Assembly: GCA_040219235.1 (NCBI GenBank)
Contig: JAVJSV010000011.1
Coordinates: 1,054,001-1,118,000, forward strand
Origin: Rhodospirillaceae bacterium
GTDB taxonomy: Bacteria; Pseudomonadota; Alphaproteobacteria; Rhodospirillales; Rhodospirillaceae
Direction: 5' to 3'
Length of the DNA stretch: 64,000 bases
The notes under the pieces are model-generated. The model saw only the letters and a program-made list of their open reading frames with translations. It had not been told where the DNA came from and ran no database searches. This document shows, one piece after another, positions 1 to 7,845 of the stretch. Position numbers and translations under genes: made by a program. Position 1 is the stretch's first letter. Every line of letters begins with the position of its first letter.

Positions 1-1
1 C

Positions 2-112
2 AAAGTCGCTCCTATTCTTGCTGATATGGATGCGATGAAAGCCACAGCGGTGACCGAGGCGCTGTCTATGCGTAAACTCATTCCTGGTATCAATGACGAC
101 CCTCAGGGCTAA
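2..112 (+). CDS. MotE-like protein, C-terminal fragment
   Basis: An open frame enters from the left edge and stops at a TAA at 110-112, giving the last 36 residues of a protein. The tail contains APILADMDAMKATAVTEAL, which resembles the MgtE N-terminal-type repeat (KxAxILxxMDxxKAxxLT) found at the end of MotE-like flagellar proteins. These are membrane-anchored partners of the stator or export machinery in alphaproteobacterial flagellar clusters. The following CheY-like and MotB-like genes fit that assignment. The N-terminus is outside the window, so the identity rests on a short tail and on context. Confidence 0.55.
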   Translation, partial: KVAPILADMDAMKATAVTEALSMRKLIPGINDDPQG

Positions 113-241
113 CAGCCGCTCTCGGACGGCTCCCTGTTGGTATCACCTGTTAGCGACCCATGTTACTGCCAAAAATCGGAGCATCAGTCGTCGTAACATG
201 CGGAATTTAAAAGAAAATTCTAAAAATCGCGAACCTATAAA

Positions 242-256
242 TTAACCGGTCGCTAA
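242..256. promoter_or_regulatory. near-consensus CtrA box
   Basis: TTAA-CCGGTCG-CTAA matches seven of the eight defined positions of the CtrA motif TTAA-N7-TTAA. It lies about 60 bases before the start of the response-regulator gene at 316, a plausible promoter distance. It is weaker than the perfect box at 7689-7703 and could be chance in this AT-rich stretch. Confidence 0.35.
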
Positions 257-315
257 CCAATGATCCCTAACATCCAATCTGCGGTCCGTCTGTCTCGATC
301 AGATAAGAGAAGGCC

Positions 316-708
316 GTGACGAGCTCTGCGAAACGCCGGTCCGCCCTTGTGGTTGATGATCTGGACGTTATGCGCCGGTCCGTTGCCAACCTTCTCCGCA
401 AACAGGATTTTGGCCCTGTCGACGAAGTGTCATCAGGTCCGGACGCCCTTGATCGAATAGCGGCTGCAGGTGGGTATGACCTGATTGTGTCGGATTGGAA
501 TATGGATCCGATGACAGGGTTGGAACTGTTGAAAGCAGTGCGTGCTGATCCTCAGCATTCACAGTCTGTTTTTGTTCTGATGACGGCCGAACCCACTGAA
601 GCGAAACAGGCAGTCGCCGAAGCTGCCGGTGTCTCAGGGTTCTTGGTTAAGCCGTTTGCGGCGCCAACCTTGGTCTCTGAGATCAAAAAACATTTCGGCT
701 GCGATTAA
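316..708 (+). CDS. CheY-like single-domain response regulator
   Basis: The protein is a lone receiver domain of 130 residues. The acidic pair is D14-D15, the predicted phosphoacceptor is D60 in LIVSDWNM, the switch threonine is T90 in LMTAE, and the conserved lysine is K112 in FLVKPF. There is no output domain, so it probably acts by protein contact, for example at the flagellar switch or in a phosphorelay. The start is GTG, preceded by GAGAAGG. It lies between a MotE-like tail and MotB-like genes, which favours a motility role. It need not be the main chemotaxis CheY. Confidence 0.85.
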   Translation: MTSSAKRRSALVVDDLDVMRRSVANLLRKQDFGPVDEVSSGPDALDRIAAAGGYDLIVSDWNMDPMTGLELLKAVRADPQHSQSVFVLMTAEPTEAKQAVAEAAGVSGFLVKPFAAPTLVSEIKKHFGCD

Positions 709-750
709 CGGGTTCGCTGTTGGGCTCGTGGGGAAAGAGGCAAAGCAGAA

Positions 751-1464
751 ATGGCTGTCCGAGGCGAACTTGGGACCCCATTTTCCATACCCATCGCTGC
801 TGCACCACGGCGCGGCGACCAAAGCCTATGGCTGTTTCTCTCACTCTACTTACTGTTATTTGCCTTCTTTATTGTTCTGAACAGTTTCTCGACCTTTGAC
901 TCTGGCCGCCGGGATGCTGTCATCAACAGCGTGTTGGACGCTTTCGCTCAAATTTCCGGACCTGGCATCCAGCAAGACCTGGGTGGGACGACCGGCAATG
1001 AGTTTCAGGCCCGGCGTTTCCAGGATGCTGTGACGGATATTTTTGAATCTGCAATTCCATTGGCAAACCTCCGGGTCGCAATTACCGGAACACGAATGGA
1101 AGTTGATGTGCCATCGCAAGTCTTTTTTGAAGATGACAGTGTGGTGGTCCGCAATCCGCTGCCAATGCTGGATCGCATCGTTGCCACCGTAAGTTCGCCG
1201 CCATTTGGGACGGCCTATGAACTGTCCGTAATCGCCCGGGTGCCGGCGCAAGACAGTGAGACGCTGCCCATAAATATGACGACGGATATTGCCCGCGTAG
1301 GAAATATTGCACGCGCTCTGGATGCGCGCGGAATGCCCCCTAAGTCATTATCGATTGGTCTTGATGAAGGCGACAGTAGCGCTTTCACGCTCATCTTTTT
1401 CGCCGTAGAAGAGGGCGCAGATCGGGTTGTTATGCCAAGCCGGTCCGGTCCGGGTGTGCCATGA
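751..1464 (+). CDS. MotB-like membrane protein lacking the stator aspartate
   Basis: This protein of 237 residues has one hydrophobic segment at about residues 26-45 (LWLFLSLYLLLFAFFIVLN), followed by a periplasmic region. The segment sits where MotB has its proton-channel helix. The usual aspartate is missing: MotB-type FSDLVLLL aligns with LSLYLLL here. The downstream gene, overlapping by ATGA, is a normal MotB-like protein. I read this as a MotB paralogue, perhaps a structural or regulatory stator partner rather than an ion-conducting subunit. No OmpA-type peptidoglycan-binding signature is obvious in the C-terminal half. The stator assignment is inference; the membrane topology is clear. 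Confidence 0.6.
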   Translation: MAVRGELGTPFSIPIAAAPRRGDQSLWLFLSLYLLLFAFFIVLNSFSTFDSGRRDAVINSVLDAFAQISGPGIQQDLGGTTGNEFQARRFQDAVTDIFESAIPLANLRVAITGTRMEVDVPSQVFFEDDSVVVRNPLPMLDRIVATVSSPPFGTAYELSVIARVPAQDSETLPINMTTDIARVGNIARALDARGMPPKSLSIGLDEGDSSAFTLIFFAVEEGADRVVMPSRSGPGVP

Positions 1465-2237
1465 TTTTAAGTACATTACACATGTCAGATTTAACCTCCC
1501 TTCAGCATGATATGGGGCTTGCCGTAGAATTTGGAGAGCCTAAAAGGGACCGTTCATCGGTTGCCTGGTTACTCACATTCAGTGATCTGGTTCTTCTGCT
1601 GCTGACATTCTTCATATTGTTGTTTGCCATGTCTGATATTGATCTGGGGAGATACGGTGCCCTGTCACGATCTACAGGTTTATCGTTGTCTGACCCGTTG
1701 CGCGATGAGACTCAATCGCCAACAACCAACTTCACCATTCCACAACAGGACTTGCCTCGTGCGGCAGATCTCGGGTTTTTGAAAGCCGTTGTCTCAGATG
1801 CGCTCTCAAAAGACGCTCGCTTTGGCCGTGTTTCAACACGGCTGACGGAAGAGTATCTGGTTCTTTCACTCCCTGGCTCGTTGCTGTTTGAGGCTGGGTC
1901 CGCCACTATTGGAGAACAAGCTCGTTCTGCTCTGTTTGATCTGGCAGGTTTATTGAGTGCCTTAGAAAATGAGGTTGCCGTGACGGGGCATGTTGGGCCT
2001 GAAGGTGTTAACAGCGCAGGCTTTTTAACAACCTGGGAGCTATCCTTGGCCCGCGCCGTTCGTGTTTCAGACGTTTTACGCCAATCTGGCTATCAAGGGG
2101 ATATGACGGTCTTTGGTCGTGCAGACCTTGATTTTAAAATGAGATCTCAAAATTTACCGGAGGCCGCGCGTAATGCTCTGGCCGAAGCTGCGGACAGGGT
2201 TGATATAGTGATTTTTCCTTACGTCTCAGGGGTGTAA
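1461..2237 (+). CDS. motB: MotB-like flagellar stator protein
   Basis: The protein has 258 residues. The N-terminal segment AWLLTFSDLVLLLLTFFILL carries the conserved channel aspartate (D42). After it comes a periplasmic OmpA/MotB-type domain: the stretch LLFEAGSATIGEQARSAL and the later LARAVRVSDVLRQSGY resemble the peptidoglycan-anchoring fold. MotB pairs with MotA to form the torque-generating ion channel; no motA is in the window. The ATG start overlaps the stop of the upstream paralogue by 4 bases, so the two are translationally coupled. An alternative ATG lies at 1482. Confidence 0.82.
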   Translation: MILSTLHMSDLTSLQHDMGLAVEFGEPKRDRSSVAWLLTFSDLVLLLLTFFILLFAMSDIDLGRYGALSRSTGLSLSDPLRDETQSPTTNFTIPQQDLPRAADLGFLKAVVSDALSKDARFGRVSTRLTEEYLVLSLPGSLLFEAGSATIGEQARSALFDLAGLLSALENEVAVTGHVGPEGVNSAGFLTTWELSLARAVRVSDVLRQSGYQGDMTVFGRADLDFKMRSQNLPEAARNALAEAADRVDIVIFPYVSGV

Positions 2238-2246
2238 ACTAAAGTT

Positions 2247-5200
2247 ATGAACACGATTGGACCCATATCAAGATCATGCCTGCGGGTGGCTTTTGCCATC
2301 GCGCTGCTGATCGGCATGGGTCAACCTGTTTTGTCTGCCCCAATGCGCGTGGCCGAGAGAGACGGATATGGCAGGATCGTTTTTGATTGGCCGGCACCAG
2401 TTCGTTACTCCGCCAACGTGATTGGTGGTCAATTGGTCTTACAGTTTGACCGCCCAATTACAGGTGATGTGAGCGCAGCGGCTGCAGCTTTACCCGGGTA
2501 TTTAAATGCTGGGCGGATAAGTCCAGACCGATTGACGGCCTCTTTTCCACTTACGAATACCTTTGAAATGAGGTCTCTCGTCGTCGGAACGGCTGTTGTT
2601 ATTGATCTGTTTGGAGCCGCACCCGTGTCACCGGTGCCCGTGTCGCCGGCGCCAGTGGTGTCGCCTTCAACACCACCAGCGACCGTTCAACCTGCTGGTA
2701 GCGGTGCATCCCAGCCTGCGACCTCTTCTACAATCCAAGCACAACCGACTGTGCCAGTCTCGATCAACGTGCGAACGGGACGCCATCCGGATTACACGCG
2801 GATCGTTTTTGATCTCCCTGCAGCAGTACCCTATGCCGTGCAACGCGATGGTGACCGGGCTTCTATCATTATCCAAAGGCCGTCTTCATTAACAATTGAG
2901 GCATTGCGTCGAGGCCTTCCTGTGGAACTCCGGGCTGCAACCCTGTCGATTTCTAATGGGGCAACCAATGTCAATTTACCAATGCCAGCAGACCAGGAAA
3001 TTAGACACTTCGTGAATGGTAATAGTATCGTTGTTGATCTGCTGTCATCCGGTGCTGTTGCAAATGCGCCATCCGCTCAAACGGCACAGGCTCAGACCCC
3101 AACTCCAGCGGCCGCGCCGCAACCGCGTCCCAGCCAGTCGGCGGACCCAGCTCCAACTCCAGCGCGTGCTATCCGTCCGTCCGGGAATATACCTCTGGCG
3201 TTACTGGGTGAGCTCCGCATCCCTGTGCCGCCTCCTGCGAAGCCACAAGTCACCGGTAGCCCGTCACAACGCGCGGCGATGCCTGCGGCAGCCCCAACAG
3301 TAAACACGACAAACGCGGGTATCGTTCCGGCAATGCGCTCGGCAGATGCTACAGAAGATATGGCACCCGTCGGGGCAGGACCGAGAGATGTCAGCTTGGT
3401 TATACCTTGGTCTGAACCAGCCGCTGCCGCCATCTTCCGCAGGTCAGGTTTTTTGTGGGCGATCTTTGATCGTTATCAGCAGCTTGACGTAGATGCTTTA
3501 GCGCGTGCCGGCGCGCCTTACATCACGTTTGTCGAGCAACTTCCTTATCGTAATAACACGATCTTGCGCATGGTGACCCAGCCCGGTCTAAACCCATTTG
3601 TGCGGCGTGAAGGTTTGGCCTGGATTATTGACTTTAGAGCCTTACCTTTAAGGCCAACCCGAACCATTGAAGTGCGTCCCCAGTTTGAGCGGACTGATCC
3701 GAACTTGTTCTTACCGATTACGGAAGCCGGGCGAACCATTGCGATCGAAGATCCTGAAATAGGGGATTACTTCCTTGCGGTACCCGTTATTCCGTTGGGG
3801 TATGGAATCTTTCCAGATCGCAGCTATCCCGATGTTGATATGCCAGCAACCGCTCAGGGTGTGATTGTTATTCCGAAAACGGATGGTGTGCGCGCTCAGG
3901 CATCACGTATTGGGATCGACATCGATCTTGATGGCGGTATGGCGGTTTCGCAACAATCACTTGCGGGTGGGGATGTTATGATCCCCTTTGAGTCAGCCGA
4001 ACAAATGCAACGCATACTCAATCTCGGCGACTGGCAGATTGGTGATGCCGCCAACTATAATCGCAATAAGCAAGCTCTTCAGTTTGTGCTGGGGGATGAG
4101 CGCGCAGAGGTGCGCGAAGAAGCGCGGTATAGGCTGGCGCGATACCAGTTCGTCAATGGCTTTTTCCCAGAGACGCTCGCAATCCTCAGAATTATGGCTG
4201 ACAACGATCCTGATATTACCGGCACAGGACCTTATCGTGCCTTGCGCGGCGCGACGAATCTGATGATGCGGCGCTATGAGGAAGCGATTGATGACTTTAA
4301 TCACTATTCCCTGGCCAACGAAGAGGATACGCGGTTCTGGACATCGATTGCGCGCGCCCAGATTGCAGACCCCACTCTTGAAGCGGAAACCATCATCAAG
4401 ACGGGCTCGATTATTGAAAGTTATCCCCGGCGCATCAAGATTCCTTTGGCTTTGATGGCAGCTGAAGCGGCCATTGATGCGGGTGATGATTTTGGAGCGC
4501 AGGGCTTTCTAGATATGATTCGCCGCCAAAACCCAAGACCCAATGAACTGGCAGCGATCGCTTATCTTGATGGAAAATTAAACGCTAAAATTGGCGAGTT
4601 GCAGGTCGCTCTGGAGAGTTTCAAAACTGCTGAAAAGAGCAAGAGTAGGCTTTATCAAACCTTAGCCTCAAAAGAACGCTATGAGTTAGAGCGTCAACTT
4701 GGCGAAATAACGACGCCTGAACTGATAGAGAATCTTGAGAAGCTCCGCTATCGCTGGCGCGGTGACGATATTGAGTTGAGCATCCTGGGTCGCCTGACTG
4801 ATTTGTATATTGAACAGGATAATTACGGTGAGGCGCTTCGCACATTGAAGCTGGCGGCGTCTTACTTCAGGGATGATCCTGGCGTTGAGCAAGTGGCCGC
4901 CCGTATGAACGAGGTTTTTGAAGAGCTGTTCCTTAATGGCGAGGCTGACGATTTGTCTCCCATTACAGCCATCGCGCTGTTTGACGAATTCAGTGATCTC
5001 TTACCACCTGGCCGTCGCGGCGATGAGATGATCCGTAAACTTGCGGATCGGCTGGTCAGTGTCGATCTCTTGGATCAGGCTGCTCTGTTGCTTGAGCGAC
5101 AGGTTGAATTCAGACTTGCTGGTCCGGATCAAGCCCGGGTTGGTGGGCGCCTCGCCTTGGTCCATTTGCTCAATCGCGAACCAGAAAAAGCATTACAGGT

Positions 5201-5720
5201 CCTGCAAGATACAAATTCCGGGCAGTTGACGCGGGAATTGCAAGAAAGCCGCCGCCGCTTGCAAGCCCGGGCCTTAACGGAACTGGGCAGATCTGACGAG
5301 GCGATCATTCTTCTGGGGGCCGATATGAGCATGGAGTCAAAGCAACTCCGCGCTGAAATATACTGGCGGAGCCAGAATTGGTCGGCCGCCGCCAACGCCA
5401 TTGCAGAGATGGTTCCACCTGCGGATAGAAATCTCACGTTAAGCGATGACCAGTCACGACTGATTCTGGATTGGGTGACAGCGTTAACGCTTGCCGGAGA
5501 CGACCGCACGGCCACACGCGTGCGTCAGAGATATTTAGCGGCAATGGAGCAAACGCCTTTCGCGGATGCGTTTGACTTAATCACCACGCCACGTGAGCGT
5601 GGTCTGGTCGACTACCGCACCGTGAGATCACAGATTGAGCAAGCAGAAGACTTCCAGTCTTTCCTGGTTGAGTATGAAGAAATGATTGGTGAGCAAACAC
5701 TCTCAAGCGCCATCAATTAA
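2247..5720 (+). CDS. large periplasmic TPR protein with repeated N-terminal modules
   Basis: The protein has 1157 residues and a signal peptide of about 31 residues ending PVLSA. Two related beta-rich modules follow, one around residues 35-120 (GYGRIVFDWPAPVRYS) and one around 172-265 (DYTRIVFDLPAAVPYA), possibly AMIN-like. They are separated and followed by Pro/Ala/Gln-rich linkers. From about residue 600 onward it is helical, with TPR-like repeats (for example RYRLARYQFVNGFFPETLAIL). It starts 9 bases after motB and probably belongs to the same operon. Secretion and context suggest a periplasmic motor-associated or cell-wall-binding scaffold, a place comparable to MotC-type proteins. The function is unproven. 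Confidence 0.7.
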   Translation: MNTIGPISRSCLRVAFAIALLIGMGQPVLSAPMRVAERDGYGRIVFDWPAPVRYSANVIGGQLVLQFDRPITGDVSAAAAALPGYLNAGRISPDRLTASFPLTNTFEMRSLVVGTAVVIDLFGAAPVSPVPVSPAPVVSPSTPPATVQPAGSGASQPATSSTIQAQPTVPVSINVRTGRHPDYTRIVFDLPAAVPYAVQRDGDRASIIIQRPSSLTIEALRRGLPVELRAATLSISNGATNVNLPMPADQEIRHFVNGNSIVVDLLSSGAVANAPSAQTAQAQTPTPAAAPQPRPSQSADPAPTPARAIRPSGNIPLALLGELRIPVPPPAKPQVTGSPSQRAAMPAAAPTVNTTNAGIVPAMRSADATEDMAPVGAGPRDVSLVIPWSEPAAAAIFRRSGFLWAIFDRYQQLDVDALARAGAPYITFVEQLPYRNNTILRMVTQPGLNPFVRREGLAWIIDFRALPLRPTRTIEVRPQFERTDPNLFLPITEAGRTIAIEDPEIGDYFLAVPVIPLGYGIFPDRSYPDVDMPATAQGVIVIPKTDGVRAQASRIGIDIDLDGGMAVSQQSLAGGDVMIPFESAEQMQRILNLGDWQIGDAANYNRNKQALQFVLGDERAEVREEARYRLARYQFVNGFFPETLAILRIMADNDPDITGTGPYRALRGATNLMMRRYEEAIDDFNHYSLANEEDTRFWTSIARAQIADPTLEAETIIKTGSIIESYPRRIKIPLALMAAEAAIDAGDDFGAQGFLDMIRRQNPRPNELAAIAYLDGKLNAKIGELQVALESFKTAEKSKSRLYQTLASKERYELERQLGEITTPELIENLEKLRYRWRGDDIELSILGRLTDLYIEQDNYGEALRTLKLAASYFRDDPGVEQVAARMNEVFEELFLNGEADDLSPITAIALFDEFSDLLPPGRRGDEMIRKLADRLVSVDLLDQAALLLERQVEFRLAGPDQARVGGRLALVHLLNREPEKALQVLQDTNSGQLTRELQESRRRLQARALTELGRSDEAIILLGADMSMESKQLRAEIYWRSQNWSAAANAIAEMVPPADRNLTLSDDQSRLILDWVTALTLAGDDRTATRVRQRYLAAMEQTPFADAFDLITTPRERGLVDYRTVRSQIEQAEDFQSFLVEYEEMIGEQTLSSAIN

Positions 5721-5836
5721 GACTTACATTCCAATTAATTATATGTGGTTTGCCGCCGAGAGCTTGCGCGACTGTCTAGCGATGTCGGTGTCGCGTTTAG
5801 CATATGCCATGGAACAAAAGTGAGTCGGAACTGGAA

Positions 5837-5863
5837 GATGGAGCGAGCTCGCGTCGCTCTATC
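5837..5863. terminator. possible hairpin between convergent genes
   Basis: GATGGAGCGA and TCGCTCTATC form a 10-base stem with one G-T wobble around a 7-base loop. It lies between the convergent TPR and fliP genes and overlaps the fliP stop codon. There is no T-run on either side, so it is at most a weak or Rho-assisted terminator. Confidence 0.3.
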
Positions 5864-6641
5864 CAGGCCCTCCAAAGCTCTGCACCAAGCTTCCGACCAG
5901 AAGATACCAACCGTCAACCAACACAAAGAAGATCAATTTAAACGGCAGCGCGATCATCATCGGTGGCAACATCATCATGCCCATGGACATCAATACCGAT
6001 GCGATCACCATATCGATGATGATAAACGGAACATAAATAAGAAAACCAATCTCGAAGGCACGACGCAATTCAGAAATCATGAATGCGGGTATGAGGGCTT
6101 GCAGCGGTGTGTCTTCTGGTGAGGCCACAGGGCCGGTGTTGGCCATGTCCATAAAGAGACTGAGATCCTTTGGCCGGACGTGCCGCATCATAAATTCATG
6201 AAAGGGAATAACTGTCCGGTTGAAGGCTTCTTCCTCCGCGATCTGTCCTTCAATAAGGGGGTTGATGCCCGTTTCCCAAGCTTCGGTAAAAGTTGGTGCC
6301 ATGATGAAGGCTGTCATGAAAATCGCTAGGGACATGACGACGACGTTTGGCGGAGATGTATTTGTTCCCAAGGCCCGCCGCAAGATAGACATGACGACGA
6401 CGACGCGCGTAAAGGCTGTCACCATCATGAGAATTGCTGGGGCAACTGACAGGACGGTGAACAGCAGCAGCAGCTGAACGATTTGCCCGGTGGTGGATGC
6501 AGAGTCTGACCCAAAATCTAAACTCAGACTCTGCGCGTTTGCTGTCGTTGCGCCGAAGAGCACAACCGCAAGGCCCGCAAACCTTATGAAAAACTTGAGC
6601 AGGCTCAAGGGATACCGCCGGTCTGCTGAGAGCAATCTCAT
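5859..6641 (-). CDS. fliP: flagellar export gate protein FliP
   Basis: FliP is an integral membrane core subunit of the flagellar type III export gate, forming the channel with FliQ and FliR. The 260-residue length fits. A cleavable N-terminal signal ends near ANAQS, followed by typical FliP blocks: PAILMMVTAFTRVVVVMSIL, a loop region, the segment ELRRAFEIGFLIYVPFIIID and MSMGMMMLPP. The ATG overlaps the fliO stop by 4 bases. It ends the leftward operon flhX-(chaperone-like)-fliO-fliP, unlike fliQ and fliR, which lie in the divergent operon. Confidence 0.96.
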   Translation of the reverse strand: MRLLSADRRYPLSLLKFFIRFAGLAVVLFGATTANAQSLSLDFGSDSASTTGQIVQLLLLFTVLSVAPAILMMVTAFTRVVVVMSILRRALGTNTSPPNVVVMSLAIFMTAFIMAPTFTEAWETGINPLIEGQIAEEEAFNRTVIPFHEFMMRHVRPKDLSLFMDMANTGPVASPEDTPLQALIPAFMISELRRAFEIGFLIYVPFIIIDMVIASVLMSMGMMMLPPMMIALPFKLIFFVLVDGWYLLVGSLVQSFGGPG

Positions 6642-6946
6642 GAGGTTGCCACCGTCGTTATGTTCGAATTTGTTTCGGTCGGTACTGGAATACCTTGTTC
6701 AACAACAAGACTATCTCCGGGTCCTATCATGAGCAGGTGCTCCATATTGTCACGACGCACTAAGACCAATTTGTGCCGCGCATCAACGGATGTTGATTCC
6801 ACAGTCGTTACCCGCTTTTTCCGGCCCAGTGGACTCCGCCCGCCTTCACCCAAGCCATAGCGTCGCAATAGCCAGGCCATCCCCATAATCAATCCAAGGA
6901 CTAAGATCAGGGCTAATACAGCCTGAACGTATGACATTGTTCCCAT
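6638..6946 (-). CDS. fliO: flagellar biosynthesis protein FliO
   Basis: FliO is a small membrane protein that helps assemble the FliP ring. The gene encodes 102 residues: one N-terminal transmembrane helix (YVQAVLALILVLGLIMGMAW), a basic stop-transfer segment, and a small cytoplasmic domain with the FliO-type pattern VDARHKLVLVRRDNMEHLLM followed by GPGDSLVVE. It overlaps fliP by 4 bases and is 3 bases from the upstream gene. FliO is poorly conserved, so its position before fliP is strong supporting evidence. Confidence 0.9.
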   Translation of the reverse strand: MGTMSYVQAVLALILVLGLIMGMAWLLRRYGLGEGGRSPLGRKKRVTTVESTSVDARHKLVLVRRDNMEHLLMIGPGDSLVVEQGIPVPTETNSNITTVATS

Positions 6947-6949
6947 AAT

Positions 6950-7288
6950 TTATTGACCTGTGGATTCGTTACGGCTGTATGCGGATGCGGCTATTCTCGG
7001 TGTCGTCTCATTTTGAAGGTTTGGCAGATCACCAAACTGTTCCTTCAATTTTGCGGTTAATAAATCCAGATCAGAGATAACTTTCTCTAAGTCTGGCAAA
7101 AGAGTCCGGCTTTCCTTTGCGGAAAGGGACACCACCGCGTCGCACGCTGTTTGGGTCCGCGTTTGCAAAGCGCTCAAATCTATGAGTCTGCCTTCCGACA
7201 CCAAGCGACTAGCTGTGGCGATCAAAGACCCGACTTTATGGAGTTCTGAGTGTGTTTCGCTTAAGGACGGCTGCTGCATATCAGTCAT
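6950..7288 (-). CDS. small helical protein, possible FlgN/FliT-type chaperone
   Basis: The predicted protein has 112 residues, is almost entirely helical, and has no membrane segment or signal. It carries heptad-like stretches such as LIATASRLVSEGRLIDLSAL and LEKVISDLDLLTAKL. I place the start at the ATG at 7288, preceded by AGGTGAG on the minus strand; a GTG at 7297 is also open. It overlaps the flhX stop and is 3 bases from fliO, so it is clearly part of the flagellar operon. Size, charge and position resemble FlgN- or FliT-like export chaperones, but no diagnostic motif was recognised. Confidence 0.55.
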   Translation of the reverse strand: MTDMQQPSLSETHSELHKVGSLIATASRLVSEGRLIDLSALQTRTQTACDAVVSLSAKESRTLLPDLEKVISDLDLLTAKLKEQFGDLPNLQNETTPRIAASAYSRNESTGQ

Positions 7289-7619
7289 GCCACTCACCTA
7301 AACTTTCTGGCGCTGGTTGGCCGTTGGCCGCATACAAATACGCGAGGACCTGCGCAACGGCTGTAAACGCATTCGTGGGGATGGGGCTGTCTACATCGAT
7401 AGCTGATAGAATCTGAGCGAGGTCAGAATCTTCCCGCACCTTCACATCATTAGCAAAAGCGACATCAAGAATTTGCTCAGCAATAAAACCTCGGCCTGTG
7501 GCAATAATTTTTGGCGCCGAATCGCTTTGCTCCTCTAGGGCAATCGCAATCGTTTTGGGACTCTGATCGGTTTTTTTGATGTTTTTATCGGAGTCGGTGC
7601 GTTTTGGCGGAATAGACAT
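7281..7619 (-). CDS. FlhB C-terminal-domain-like protein (FlhX type)
   Basis: The protein has 112 residues and lacks the FlhB membrane domain. From about residue 29 it resembles the cytoplasmic end of FlhB/YscU switch proteins: APKIIATGRGFIAEQILDVA, then VKVREDSDLAQILSAIDVDS and PTNAFTAVAQVLAYLY. The NPTH self-cleavage motif is not present, as expected for FlhX/YlqH-type stand-alone domains, which can partly replace cleaved FlhB-C. Full-length flhB is also present at 10287-11360. This gene leads the leftward flhX-fliO-fliP operon. Confidence 0.82.
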   Translation of the reverse strand: MSIPPKRTDSDKNIKKTDQSPKTIAIALEEQSDSAPKIIATGRGFIAEQILDVAFANDVKVREDSDLAQILSAIDVDSPIPTNAFTAVAQVLAYLYAANGQPAPESLGEWHD

Positions 7620-7665
7620 CGTGGATGTCGTCCTTTGTGAATATCTGCGGCAGGTGGCTCTTAGT

Positions 7666-7680
7666 AGGCAAAATTTGCCT
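7666..7680. promoter_or_regulatory. 15-base palindrome in flhX/flgB intergenic region
   Basis: AGGCAAA-A-TTTGCCT is a perfect 7-base inverted repeat with a one-base centre. It lies 9 bases from the CtrA box, in the region that must hold the promoters of both divergent flagellar operons. It could be a regulator site; the protein is unknown. Confidence 0.35.
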
Positions 7681-7688
7681 GATAGCCT

Positions 7689-7703
7689 TTAAGAAACGCT
7701 TAA
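7689..7703. promoter_or_regulatory. perfect CtrA box, TTAA-N7-TTAA
   Basis: TTAA-GAAACGC-TTAA is an exact match to the full CtrA recognition motif known from Caulobacter and other alphaproteobacteria. It lies 70 bases before the flhX start on one side and about 235 bases before flgB on the other. CckA, the kinase at the head of the CtrA relay, is encoded at the end of the flgB operon. CtrA control of flagellar genes is widespread in the class, so the site is very likely functional. Confidence 0.65.
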
Positions 7704-7791
7704 ACTTAGGTGCGAAAAGGGTGAGTCCACAGGTTCTAAAGGCGCACTTTTCCGGGATTCATGGATTCTTAAGATTCCGGAGCCAAATTCA

Positions 7792-7845
7792 TTCCCGGTA
7801 AGGGCCGCTCCGCCCAGACGGAGCAAACGCCGTGAGGCACCGGAA
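7792..7845. repeat. nested palindrome in the flgB leader, REP-like
   Basis: An outer stem (TTCCCGGT at 7792-7799 with ACCGGAA at 7839-7845, one bulge) encloses an inner perfect stem (GCTCCG at 7807-7812 with CGGAGC at 7819-7824). Nearby text includes ATTCCGG and CGGAATGACG, typical of dispersed palindromic repeats in proteobacteria. I see only one copy in the window. It could instead be a structured flgB leader RNA. With the palindrome and CtrA box it fills the 318-base gap at 7620-7937. Confidence 0.4.

Noticed and set aside
751-1464. First MotB-like gene as a decayed pseudogene of motB
   Set aside because: The frame is intact, translationally coupled to motB, and keeps a clean membrane helix, so divergence of function is more likely than decay.
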